Below, one piece after another: positions 28,645-37,686 of a stretch of DNA of 64,000 bases (positions within the stretch are counted from its first letter, which is position 1; each line of letters opens with the position of its first letter). This DNA is from Janthinobacterium sp. GTDB lineage: Bacteria; Pseudomonadota; Gammaproteobacteria; Burkholderiales; Burkholderiaceae_D. Under the pieces are notes generated by a model that did no database searches, was not told where the DNA came from, and saw only the letters and a program-made list of their open reading frames with translations. The translations under genes and the position numbers were made by a program. The stretch covers positions 30,337-94,336 of the forward strand of contig NZ_RFSK01000018.1 in NCBI RefSeq assembly GCF_009923995.1, in the 5' to 3' direction.

Positions 28645-30202
28645 GAAACGGTGCTCCATTGGCGAGTTTGCGGCGCAGCAGCGGCGAGACGCGGTAACGG
28701 TCTTCGCCATAGCCCAACGCCAGGTGCTGCAGTACGGTCACGATGTGGGCGATACCTACCTGGTCGGCCCAGGCCAGCGGCCCGCGCGGATAATTGACGC
28801 CCTTCTGCATGGCGATATCCACGGCGGCCACCGTGCACACGCCCTGGTTGACGGCGTCGGCCGCTTCGTTGGCCAGCATGGCCACCGTGCGCATGACGGC
28901 CAGGCCCGGCACGTCGTCCAGGCGCGTGACGATGAAGCCGGCCGCCTGGAACAGGCCCACGACGGCTGCGTAGGCGGCATCGCTGCACTGGTCGGCGCGC
29001 GCTACGGCGATGCGCCTGGCACCGGCGTAGTCGAGCGCCAGATCGAACAGCACCGTGTCCGGATGCTGGTTGTCGTGCGCGCGCTGGGTGGCGCTGCGGC
29101 CATCGGTCAGATAAATCGCGGCGCCGTTGCAATGCAGGGCCGGCGCCTCGTCATGCGCCTGGCCCTCCTGCGTGACGCGGCGGCTGACCGTGATGCCCGC
29201 CTGTTCCAGGCGCTGCACCAGACTGCGGATGATGCCGCTGTGGCCACGGCCATCGCCGCCGATGGCAGCCGACAGGGCGACGAATTCCGGCTTCGGCTGC
29301 GCGCCTTCCGCCTGCGCCACGGGTGCAGACGCGCCTTCGCCATACTGGTAAAAGCCGCGGCCCGATTTGCGGCCCAGGAAACCGGCGTTGACCATTTCCT
29401 GCTGCAGCACGGACGGCGTGAAGCGCGGGTCGTTGAAATAGGCGCCGAACACGGACTGGGTGACGGAGAAATTGACGTCGTGGCCGATCAAGTCCATCAG
29501 CTCGAAAGGGCCCATGCGGAAACCGCCCGCTTCGCGCAGCACGGCATCGATGGTGGCGGCATCGCCCGCCTGTTCGTTCAGCAAGCGCCAGCCTTCCGCG
29601 TAGAACGGACGGGCAACGCGGTTGACGATGAAGCCCGGCGTCGATTTCGCATGCACGGGACTCTTGACCCAGGCGATAGAGGTGTCGTACACGGTGGCGG
29701 CAACTTGTTCACTGGTAGCCAGACCGCTGATCACTTCCACCAGCGCCATCAAGGGCACGGGATTAAAGAAGTGCATGCCGACCAGGCGTTCCGGGCGGCG
29801 CAGCTTGGCGGCGATGGCCGTGACGGAAATCGACGAGGTATTCGTCGCCAGGATGCAGTCGTCACCGACCAAGGCTTCGAGTTCGGCGAACAGGCCGCGC
29901 TTGACGTCGAGGTTTTCCACGATGGCCTCCACCACCAGGGCAGAGTCGCTCACGTCGGCCAGGCTGCCGGCCGCCTGCAGGCGTACCGTGGCGGCCGCCG
30001 CTTCGTCCGGTGTCATGCGGCCCTTTTCGGCCAGCTTCGCGTACATCTTGCCGATATCAAGCAAAGCCTTGCTGACCGCTTCCGCCCGCGTGTCGTACAG
30101 TTTCACGCGGTAGCCGGCCGCTGCCGCCACCTGCGCGATGCCGGCACCCATGGCGCCGCTGCCGATGACGGCGACGATACTGTTGTTGTCCAGAGCTGCC
30201 AT
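28637..30202 (-). CDS. paaH: 3-hydroxyacyl-CoA dehydrogenase (3-hydroxyadipyl-CoA dehydrogenase)
   Basis: 521 aa; GSGAMGAGIAQVAAAAGYRVKLYDT; HFFNPVPLMALVEVISG. Confidence 0.94.
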   Translation of the reverse strand: MAALDNNSIVAVIGSGAMGAGIAQVAAAAGYRVKLYDTRAEAVSKALLDIGKMYAKLAEKGRMTPDEAAAATVRLQAAGSLADVSDSALVVEAIVENLDVKRGLFAELEALVGDDCILATNTSSISVTAIAAKLRRPERLVGMHFFNPVPLMALVEVISGLATSEQVAATVYDTSIAWVKSPVHAKSTPGFIVNRVARPFYAEGWRLLNEQAGDAATIDAVLREAGGFRMGPFELMDLIGHDVNFSVTQSVFGAYFNDPRFTPSVLQQEMVNAGFLGRKSGRGFYQYGEGASAPVAQAEGAQPKPEFVALSAAIGGDGRGHSGIIRSLVQRLEQAGITVSRRVTQEGQAHDEAPALHCNGAAIYLTDGRSATQRAHDNQHPDTVLFDLALDYAGARRIAVARADQCSDAAYAAVVGLFQAAGFIVTRLDDVPGLAVMRTVAMLANEAADAVNQGVCTVAAVDIAMQKGVNYPRGPLAWADQVGIAHIVTVLQHLALGYGEDRYRVSPLLRRKLANGAPFHA

Positions 30203-30203
30203 A

Positions 30204-30995
30204 TCAATGTCCCTTGAATTGCGGTGCGCGCTTTTCCATGAAGGCAGCCACGCCTTCGCGGTAATCGTCGCTGTTACCGAGATCGCTCATCATGCGCGCT
30301 TCCAGCGCCAGCTGCTGTGGCAGGGTATTGGCGCCGCTGGCTGCCAGCGCCTGCTTGGTGTAGGCAAGGCCCTTGGTTGGTGCGGTAGAAAAGTGCACGG
30401 CCAGCTTGCGCGCTTCCTGCGCCAGATCGGCGTCGTCCACGCATTTCCAGATCAGGCCCCAGTCTTCCGCCTTTTCTGCCGTGAGTTTTTCACCCAGCAT
30501 GGCCAGGCCCATGGCGCGCGCGGAACCGATCAGGCGTGGCAGGAAGAAGGTGCCGCCCGTGTCCGGAATCAGGCCCAGCTTGCAGAACACTTCCACGAAG
30601 CTGGCAGACTTGCCGGCGATGACGATGTCGCAGGCCAGCGCCAGGTTGGCGCCCGCGCCGGCAGCCACGCCATTGACGGCGCAGATCACGGGCATCGGCA
30701 AGGCCTTCAAGGCCAGCACCAGCGGCGCATAGTTCTTTTCCACCGACTCGCCCAGGTCCACGCCCTTGGAGCCTGGCTCCACGGCGCGGTCGGACAAGTC
30801 CTGGCCCGCGCAAAATCCGCGACCAGCGCCCGTCAGCACGAACACGCGCACGGTGCTGTCGGCATTGACTTTCGCAATCGCGTCGCGCACTTCCTCGTGC
30901 ATGGCTTGCGTGAAGCTATTGAGCTTGTCGGGACGGTTCAGGGTCAGGGTGGCGATGCCCTGCTCGATGGTGAAGAGGATATTCTGGTAGCTCAT
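30204..30995 (-). CDS. paaG: 1,2-epoxyphenylacetyl-CoA isomerase
   Basis: 263 aa crotonase; GAGRGFCAGQDLSDR; CAVNGVAAGAGANLALACDIVIAGKSASF. Confidence 0.92.
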   Translation of the reverse strand: MSYQNILFTIEQGIATLTLNRPDKLNSFTQAMHEEVRDAIAKVNADSTVRVFVLTGAGRGFCAGQDLSDRAVEPGSKGVDLGESVEKNYAPLVLALKALPMPVICAVNGVAAGAGANLALACDIVIAGKSASFVEVFCKLGLIPDTGGTFFLPRLIGSARAMGLAMLGEKLTAEKAEDWGLIWKCVDDADLAQEARKLAVHFSTAPTKGLAYTKQALAASGANTLPQQLALEARMMSDLGNSDDYREGVAAFMEKRAPQFKGH

Positions 30996-31035
30996 GGCGT
31001 CTCGCTATTTTTATTTATTGGCCCGCAACGGAAAT

Positions 31036-31066
31036 CTGGGGTCAGACCCGGCGGGTCTGACCCCGG
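31036..31066. repeat. Palindromic intergenic repeat, copy 2
   Basis: CTGGGGTCAGACCCGGCGGGTCTGACCCCGG; 12-bp perfect dyad GGGGTCAGACCC/GGGTCTGACCCC, 4 bp 3' of the paaE stop. Confidence 0.85.
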
Positions 31067-31069
31067 CTT

Positions 31070-32149
31070 TTATTCTGCCTGGTCGAAATCGACCACGACC
31101 TTGTCGGTCAGCGGGAAGCTCTGGCAACTGAGGACGAAACCGCGCGCCACTTCGTAGTCTTCCAGCGCGTAGTTGACGTCCATTTCGACCTTGCCGTCGA
31201 GGATCTTGCAGCGACAGGTGGAGCATACGCCGCCCTTGCACGAGTAGCGCATGTCGATGCCCTGCCGCAGGCCCGCGTCGAGGATGGATTCCTTGTCCTT
31301 GTCCATCGTGAAGGTGGTGTGGTTGCCGTCCAGGATGACGGTCACTTCCGTTTCCTGCACGGCATCCGCGGCCAGCTGGGCGCGCGGCTTGTGGGCATTT
31401 TTCGGGATGCTGGCGGCGAACAGCTCGATCTTGATGTTCTGCTTGGGCATGCCGGCCGCCTGCAGGGCAGCGGAGACGCCCAGCATCATGTCTTCCGGGC
31501 CGCAGATGAAGGCATTGTCGTAGTCTTCCACCTTGATCCAGTGCTGCAGGAACTGTTCGCATTTTTCTTGCGTGATGCGGCCGTTGAACAACTCGATATC
31601 CTGCTGCTCGCGGCTCATCACGTACACGAGGTTCAAGCGCTCCAGGTACACATCCTTCAAGTCCGTCAATTCTTCCTTGAAGATGACGGACGACGAGGCG
31701 CGGTTGCCATAGAACAGGGTGAAGCGGCTCAATGGTTCCGTCAGCAGGGTCGTCTTGATGATGGAGAGGATGGGCGTGATGCCGCTGCCGGCCGCGAAGG
31801 CCAGGTAGTGCTTGCGGTTGACGCAGTCCAGCGGCACGTTGAAGTGGCCCATGGGCGGCATGACGTCGATGGTGGCGCCAGCTTTCAGGGTGTCATTCGC
31901 CCAGGTGGAAAAGGCGCCGCCGGGGGTGCGCTTGATGGCCACGCGCAGGGTGCCGTCCTGCACTGCGGAACAGATGGAATACGAGCGGCGCACGTCTTCC
32001 GCATTGATATGGGCGCGCAGGGTCAGGTGCTGGCCCTGCTGGAAACGGAACTGCTGCTGCAGTTCGGCCGGCACGTCGAACGTGACGGCGATGGTGTCGC
32101 GCGTTTCGTTGCGCACGTTGGCCACGGACAGCGGATAAAATTTACTCAT
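31070..32149 (-). CDS. paaE: Phenylacetyl-CoA epoxidase reductase subunit
   Basis: 359 aa; FNR-like (RRSYSICS) plus 2Fe-2S ferredoxin motif CKGGVCSTCRCKI. Confidence 0.95.
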   Translation of the reverse strand: MSKFYPLSVANVRNETRDTIAVTFDVPAELQQQFRFQQGQHLTLRAHINAEDVRRSYSICSAVQDGTLRVAIKRTPGGAFSTWANDTLKAGATIDVMPPMGHFNVPLDCVNRKHYLAFAAGSGITPILSIIKTTLLTEPLSRFTLFYGNRASSSVIFKEELTDLKDVYLERLNLVYVMSREQQDIELFNGRITQEKCEQFLQHWIKVEDYDNAFICGPEDMMLGVSAALQAAGMPKQNIKIELFAASIPKNAHKPRAQLAADAVQETEVTVILDGNHTTFTMDKDKESILDAGLRQGIDMRYSCKGGVCSTCRCKILDGKVEMDVNYALEDYEVARGFVLSCQSFPLTDKVVVDFDQAE

Positions 32150-32189
32150 GCTTCATCTCCAGTTTCTTCGGAACGTGTGCCTGGTTTTT

Positions 32190-32717
32190 TTAGTGGCACT
32201 TGAAGTAATCAAACGGTTCGCGGCAAGCCAGGCATTTGTACAGGGCCTTGCACGGCGTGGAGCCGAACTGGCTGGTCAGCTGCGTATGCGTCGAGCCGCA
32301 ATTCGGGCAGATCACGTCCAGTTTCGGCATGGCCTGACGCTTGACGCCGCCACGCAAACCGCTGATGTCGATCACCTGCTGCTGCGGCGGGGCGATGCCG
32401 TAGCCTTTCAGCTTGGCCTTGCCCGTCTCGCTCATCCAGTCCGTGGTCCAGGCGGGCGCCAGCTGGTTCACCAGCGTCACCTTCTCCACGCCATGGCTGC
32501 GCAAGGCATCCGTGACGGCGTCGGCGATCACCTGCATGGCCGGGCAGCCCGAGTACGTGGGCGTGATCGTCACGGTGCAGGCGTCGCCGCCGGTGACTTC
32601 GACGGCGCGCACGATGCCCAGGTCCACCACCGAAATGACGGGGATTTCCGGGTCGGGCACGTCGCCCAGCCAGGCCCAGACCTGGGCCGCGTCCAGCGCT
32701 GCCGTGGCCGTGTTCAT
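32190..32717 (-). CDS. paaD: Phenylacetyl-CoA epoxidase accessory subunit PaaD
   Basis: MNTATAALDAAQVWAWLGDVPDPEIPVISVVDLGIV; YSGCPAMQVIAD; C-terminal CPNCGSTHT...CKALYKCLACREPFDYFKCH. Confidence 0.95.
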   Translation of the reverse strand: MNTATAALDAAQVWAWLGDVPDPEIPVISVVDLGIVRAVEVTGGDACTVTITPTYSGCPAMQVIADAVTDALRSHGVEKVTLVNQLAPAWTTDWMSETGKAKLKGYGIAPPQQQVIDISGLRGGVKRQAMPKLDVICPNCGSTHTQLTSQFGSTPCKALYKCLACREPFDYFKCH

Positions 32718-33487
32718 TACCACTCCGCCCCGGGATAGGCGCGCTGCAGGAACTGCATCTCGGCCAGGATGAAACCCAGGTGTTCCGTGTGCGTACCCTG
32801 CTTGCCGCCCTTTTGCATCCAGGCGTCGGGCGCCGGCATGGCGAGGGTGGCTTCGGCGAAGATCTCGGCCACGTGTTCCAGGAAAGCCTGGCGCAGGATA
32901 TCCGATGGGGGCGCGACACCCGCGGCGACCATGGCCTGGTCGACGGCGTCGTACTTGAACATCTCGCCCGTGTACATCCACAGCTTGTCGGCGGCGGCCT
33001 GCGTCTTGGCATGGCTTTCCGCCGTGCCGTCGCCAAGGCGCACGATCAGGTCACCGCTGCGGCGCAGGTGGTACGTCACTTCCTTGATCGATTTTTGCGC
33101 CACTTCGACGATGCGACCATCCGCCGATTTCGTCAGTTCCAGCAGCTGGAAGTAGTGCCAGCTGTCGAAGAAGAACTGGCGCATCATGGAGTCGGCGTAA
33201 TTGCCGTTCGGCTGCTCGACCAGCAGGCAATTCTTGAAATCGTGGGCGTCGCGCAAGAAGGCGATGTCGTCCTCGTCGCGGCCCGCGTTTTCCAGTTCGG
33301 CCGCATAGCTGAACCACAAACGCGTCTGGCCGAGCAGGTCCAGCGCCACGTTGGTCAGCGCCATGTCTTCTTCCAGCGCGGGACCCTTGCCGCACAGCTG
33401 CGACAGCTGCTGGCTGAGGATCAGGGCGTTGTCGCCCAGGCGCAGGAGGTAATTGACCTTGTCATCCATTGCAGGCGCTCCCATCAC
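32717..33487 (-). CDS. paaC: Phenylacetyl-CoA epoxidase structural subunit PaaC
   Basis: DDKVNYLLRLGDNALILSQQLSQLCGKGPALEEDMALTNVALDLLGQ. Confidence 0.95.
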   Translation of the reverse strand: MMGAPAMDDKVNYLLRLGDNALILSQQLSQLCGKGPALEEDMALTNVALDLLGQTRLWFSYAAELENAGRDEDDIAFLRDAHDFKNCLLVEQPNGNYADSMMRQFFFDSWHYFQLLELTKSADGRIVEVAQKSIKEVTYHLRRSGDLIVRLGDGTAESHAKTQAAADKLWMYTGEMFKYDAVDQAMVAAGVAPPSDILRQAFLEHVAEIFAEATLAMPAPDAWMQKGGKQGTHTEHLGFILAEMQFLQRAYPGAEW

Positions 33488-33768
33488 AGGTTCTTGACTT
33501 CTTCCGGCATCGGGAAGAAGGTGGGATGGCGGTACACCTTGCTGTTCGACGGTTCGAACAGGGCGCCCTTGTCGCCGGGGCTGCTGGCGACGATATCGGC
33601 CGCGCGCACCACCCAGATGCTCACGCCTTCATTGCGGCGCGTGTAGACGTCGCGCGCATGGTTGACCGCCATGGTGGCGTCGGAGGCGTGCAGGCTGCCC
33701 ACATGCTTGTGCGCCAGACCGTGCTGGCTGCGGATGAAAACTTCCCACAATGGCCATTCTTTGCTCAT
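33484..33768 (-). CDS. paaB: Phenylacetyl-CoA epoxidase subunit PaaB
   Basis: MSKEWPLWEVFIRSQHGLAHKHVGSLHASDATMAVNHARDVYTRRNEGVSIWVV. Confidence 0.96.
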   Translation of the reverse strand: MSKEWPLWEVFIRSQHGLAHKHVGSLHASDATMAVNHARDVYTRRNEGVSIWVVRAADIVASSPGDKGALFEPSNSKVYRHPTFFPMPEEVKNL

Positions 33769-33800
33769 GTTGTTCTCCCCTATCACTGTCTTTATCTGTT

Positions 33801-34790
33801 TTATGCTGCCGCTTTGACTGCGGCTTGCTTGTCGGCGTAGGCCACCAGGGCATCGCGGAACCATGCGCCGTCTTCATACGCTTTCACCCGCGTTTGCAGG
33901 CGCTCGCGGTTGCACGGGCCGTTGCCCTTCAGGACATTGTTGAACTCGGGCCAGTCGATCTCGCCGAATTCATAGTGGCCCGTTTCGGCATTGAATTTCA
34001 GGTCGGGATCGGGCACGGTCAGGCCCAGGTATTCGATTTGCGGCACGGTCTGGTCGACCATGCGCTGACGCAGTTCGTCGTTCGAAAACAGCTTGATGCG
34101 CCATTGCGCCGACTGGGCGCTGTTGACGGAAGCGGCGTCGGACGGACCGAACATCATCAGCGATGGCCACCACCAGCGGTTCAAGGCATCCTGCGCCATG
34201 GCTTTCTGCGCCGGCGTACCCTTGCACAGCGACATCATGATGTCGTAGCCCTGGCGCGCATGGAACGATTCTTCCTTGCAGACGCGGATCATGGCGCGCG
34301 CATACGGACCGTACGAGCAGCGGCACAGGGGAATCTGGTTGATGATGGCGGAACCGTCGACCAGCCAGCCGATGGCGCCCATGTCGGCCCACGACAGGGT
34401 GGGATAGTTGAAGATGCTGGAATATTTGGCTTTGCCAGAGTGCAAGGCGGCGAGCAAGTCGTCGCGCGAGACGCCCAGGGTTTCCGCGGCGCTATACAGG
34501 TACAGGCCATGGCCCGCTTCATCCTGGATCTTCGCCAGCAGGATCGATTTGCGTTTCAGGGTGGGGGCGCGCGTGACCCAATTACCTTCAGGCAACTGAC
34601 CGACGATTTCTGAGTGCGCGTGCTGCGAAATCTGGCGGATCAGGGTCTTGCGGTAGGCGTCCGGCATCCAGTCCTTGGCCTCGATCTTGATGCCTTCGTC
34701 GATGCGCGCCTGGAAAGCGCGTTCTTCCTGCCCCATGTCGTCGATGGAGCGGACATTTTTGAGGCCGGTTTCAACCATTTGTGCGTACAT
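33801..34790 (-). CDS. paaA: Phenylacetyl-CoA epoxidase catalytic subunit PaaA
   Basis: 329 aa; [34 protein letters not shown] di-iron ligands. Confidence 0.97.
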   Translation of the reverse strand: MYAQMVETGLKNVRSIDDMGQEERAFQARIDEGIKIEAKDWMPDAYRKTLIRQISQHAHSEIVGQLPEGNWVTRAPTLKRKSILLAKIQDEAGHGLYLYSAAETLGVSRDDLLAALHSGKAKYSSIFNYPTLSWADMGAIGWLVDGSAIINQIPLCRCSYGPYARAMIRVCKEESFHARQGYDIMMSLCKGTPAQKAMAQDALNRWWWPSLMMFGPSDAASVNSAQSAQWRIKLFSNDELRQRMVDQTVPQIEYLGLTVPDPDLKFNAETGHYEFGEIDWPEFNNVLKGNGPCNRERLQTRVKAYEDGAWFRDALVAYADKQAAVKAAA

Positions 34791-34839
34791 GATGTGTCTC
34801 CCATGTCGGTGATGTGCGCAGCAGCGCAGCGCGATGAAC

Positions 34840-34900
34840 AGATAATACGATACAAAAAACGATTTGCATACACTTGATGTGAATCATTTTAAAATTTCGT
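34840..34900. promoter_or_regulatory. AT-rich divergent paaA/paaX control region
   Basis: Divergent genes 34790(-)/35027(+); AT-rich stretch with a minus-strand TATTAT -10-like hexamer and a GAATCA half-site resembling a PaaX operator half (34881-34886). Confidence 0.4.
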
Positions 34901-35026
34901 ATCTTGTGCCGCTTTTTTGTGCGTATGATATTGCTTATGAGAAAACACTCCGGGGCCCTACCAGGGCGCCCGGCAAATTATTGCCGCGCTACCCGCGCAG
35001 CCAAGTAAACTGCTGCTTTTATTGAA

Positions 35027-35986
35027 ATGACCGCAACACGGCCAGACCGGAACCACATGAAGAACACCCGCTGCACGGCATGGATAGCCGATTTCCTGGA
35101 AAGCGACCCACCGCGCTCGAAATCCCTGGTGATGACGATTTTTGGCGATGCCATCGTGCCGCGCGGCGGCGCCATCTGGCTGGGCAGCCTGATCGACTTG
35201 CTGGCGCCGTTCGGCGTCAACGACCGCCTGCTGCGTACCAGCGTGTTCCGCCTGGCCCAGGAGGGTTGGCTCAGCTCGCAAAGGGATGGCCGCCGCAGCG
35301 CCTACACGATCCGTCCGGAGGCGCTGGCCCGCTTCGAGCGCGCCTACCGCCGCATCTATGCGCCGCTGGTGGTGCACTGGGATGGCAGCTGGACCCTGGT
35401 GATCGGCCCGGCCGGCAGCATCGGCGCGGCCGAGCGGGGCGCCTTGCGCAAGGAATTATTATGGGCCGGCTACGGACTGATCGCGCCCGGCATCTTCGGC
35501 CATCCGGCCAGCAATGGGGACGCGCTGGAAGATATTCTCGTGCGCAATGAGGTGCAGGGCAAGCTGTACGTCTGCCACACAACGGAGTTGCCGGGTGTCA
35601 GCACGCGCCCCCTGCGCGACATGGTGGGCGAATGCTGGGATCTGTCGGAAGTGATGGCCGGCTACGAAAAATTCATCGCCAGCTTCCAGCCCCTGCTCAC
35701 GCTGCTGCAGGAAGAACCCGTGTTCGACGCGGAACAGGCTTTCGTCATCCGTTCACTGCTGACGCACGCCTACCGCCGCGTGCAATTGCACGATCCGCAG
35801 CTGCCCGTCGAACTGCTGCCCGAACCGTGGCCCGGCACGCAAGCCTACGCCCTGGCGCGTGACCTGTACCGCATCACCCATGCGGCGGCCGAGGAACATA
35901 TCCTGGCAACCCTGCGGCGCGAAGATGCGCAGGCGCCGGACGTGGAGCCCTGGTTTTTTGAACGTTTTGGCGGCCTGAACACCTGA
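35027..35986 (+). CDS. paaX: Phenylacetic acid degradation operon repressor
   Basis: PaaX family: KSLVMTIFGDAIVPRGGAIWLGSLIDLLAPFGVNDRLLRTSVFRLAQEGWL. Start may be 35057. Confidence 0.94.
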   Translation: MTATRPDRNHMKNTRCTAWIADFLESDPPRSKSLVMTIFGDAIVPRGGAIWLGSLIDLLAPFGVNDRLLRTSVFRLAQEGWLSSQRDGRRSAYTIRPEALARFERAYRRIYAPLVVHWDGSWTLVIGPAGSIGAAERGALRKELLWAGYGLIAPGIFGHPASNGDALEDILVRNEVQGKLYVCHTTELPGVSTRPLRDMVGECWDLSEVMAGYEKFIASFQPLLTLLQEEPVFDAEQAFVIRSLLTHAYRRVQLHDPQLPVELLPEPWPGTQAYALARDLYRITHAAAEEHILATLRREDAQAPDVEPWFFERFGGLNT

Positions 35987-35996
35987 CAAAACGTCC

Positions 35997-36067
35997 ATGG
36001 CGGCGTTGCAGGGCCTGGGCGTACGTTCGTACTGCCTGCGGCCCCGCGCCTTGCCCTGGCCATTTTT
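35997..36067 (+). terminator. Complex structured terminator-like element after paaX
   Basis: Outer arms ATGGC...AGGGC pair with GCCCT.GCCAT; inner hairpin GGC-GTAC-GTTC-GTAC-T-GCC; ends in T5. Confidence 0.5.
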
Positions 36068-36101
36068 CAGGCGTTCAGCAAGCGTCGTTATCAAAATTTT
36101 A

Positions 36102-36353
36102 TTATTTGGCGACGACCTGCTTGGCCCCTGCCAATAAATCCTGCCCCAGCTTTTCCAGCGCATTGGCCTGCACCAGCATGGTATCGAGGATGGCCACGTT
36201 GAAGGTGAATTCGGCCGGCGTCGTATAGCCGGGGAAACGTATGATGCGCAGCAATTCCTGCAGGGTCGTGCCCTTGCCCAGGTGCGCCAGGGCGTCGCTG
36301 AGGGCGCTGATTTTCTTTTCCAGGTCGCGTATGTGTTTATCGTTGTCTTCCAT
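36102..36353 (-). CDS. Hypothetical 83-aa protein with N-terminal coiled-coil
   Basis: MEDNDKHIRDLEKKISALSDALAHLGKG...; SD GGGAG before ATG. Confidence 0.65.
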   Translation of the reverse strand: MEDNDKHIRDLEKKISALSDALAHLGKGTTLQELLRIIRFPGYTTPAEFTFNVAILDTMLVQANALEKLGQDLLAGAKQVVAK

Positions 36354-36494
36354 GATGATCTCCCGGTGTTGGAGCTTTCACCTTAGCAAAGCGTACCCGG
36401 CATCGTTTGCGCCAGCACAAAGGCGCAGGTAAAACGGGTATCATCGCGCCATTGCACACGATGCAAAACCCATACGTTTTTATCAGGAACACTC

Positions 36495-37619
36495 ATGACC
36501 ATTAAAATCAGCCAGCAATTCGACGCCGGCGCGATCGAGGTGCTGCGCGCCGACGATGCCCAATCCATCGAGCTGAACATCCGCAAGGATTCCCACGCCG
36601 ACATCACGCAGTGGTTTTATTTCCGCCTGCAAGGCGCGCAAGGCGAGGCGTGCACGATCCGCTTCATGAATGCAGGCAAGTCGGCCTATCCGGACGGCTG
36701 GAAGGATTACCAGGCCGTGGCCAGCTACGACCGCGAAACGTGGTTCCGCGTGCCCACCAGCTATGACGGCACGGTGATGACCATCGAACACACGCCGGAA
36801 GAAGAAAGCGTGTACTACGCCTACTTCGAGCCGTATCCATGGGACCGCCACCTGGCCCTGATCGACAGCGCGCAAGCGTCGCCGCTGGTGCGCCTGCTGG
36901 ACCTGGGCAGCACCGTGGAAGGCCGCGACATGAATCTGCTCGTCGTCGGCGACGCCGATGCCGAGAAGAAAGTCTGGGTCATCGCGCGCCAGCATCCCGG
37001 TGAAACGATGGCCGAATGGTTTGTCGAAGGCATGCTCGAAGCGCTGCTGGACCAGGCCAACCCGTTTGCCCGCCAGTGCCTGCAGGACGCCGTCTTCTAC
37101 GTGGTGCCGAACATGAACCCGGACGGTTCCGTGCATGGCAACCTGCGCACCAACGCGGCCGGCGCCAACCTGAACCGCGAATGGATGACGCCGACGATGG
37201 AACGCAGCCCGGAAGTGTTCCTGGTGAAACAGAAGATGCATGAAATCGGCTGCGACCTGTTCCTCGACGTGCATGGCGACGAAGGCTTGCCCTACGTCTT
37301 CGTGGCCGGCAGCGATGCGCTGGAAAACTTCACGCCCGCGCAAAAGGCCGAGCAAGACCGCTTCATCGCGGACTTCAAGGTGGCCAGCCCCGACTTCCAG
37401 GATGTGTACGGCTATGAAGACGGCCCGTTCACGCCGGAAGTGCTGACCATGGGTTCGCCCCATATCACGCATGCGTTCGGCTGCCTGTCGCTGACCCTGG
37501 AACTGCCGTTCAAGGACAACGCCAACGATCCCGACCCGCAAACGGGCTGGAGCGGCGCCCGCAGCGCTGCCCTGGGTGCTGCCGTACTGCAACCTATCCT
37601 GGCGACCCTGCGCGCCTAA
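36495..37619 (+). CDS. M14 carboxypeptidase, cytosolic carboxypeptidase (CCP)-like
   Basis: 374 aa; zinc motif RQHPGETMAEWF, ANLNREW, LDVHGDEG; N-terminal beta domain. Confidence 0.88.
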   Translation: MTIKISQQFDAGAIEVLRADDAQSIELNIRKDSHADITQWFYFRLQGAQGEACTIRFMNAGKSAYPDGWKDYQAVASYDRETWFRVPTSYDGTVMTIEHTPEEESVYYAYFEPYPWDRHLALIDSAQASPLVRLLDLGSTVEGRDMNLLVVGDADAEKKVWVIARQHPGETMAEWFVEGMLEALLDQANPFARQCLQDAVFYVVPNMNPDGSVHGNLRTNAAGANLNREWMTPTMERSPEVFLVKQKMHEIGCDLFLDVHGDEGLPYVFVAGSDALENFTPAQKAEQDRFIADFKVASPDFQDVYGYEDGPFTPEVLTMGSPHITHAFGCLSLTLELPFKDNANDPDPQTGWSGARSAALGAAVLQPILATLRA

Positions 37620-37650
37620 GCGCTTCGCTCAATCAGCGGCGCAGCAGTCA

Positions 37651-37679
37651 CGTGGCCCGTCCGTTACCGGCGGGCCACG
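37651..37679. terminator. Hairpin between convergent genes
   Basis: CGTGGCCCG-N11-CGGGCCACG perfect 9-bp stem with inner CCG/CGG pairing; no T tract. Confidence 0.5.
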
Positions 37680-37686
37680 CTCCTCA

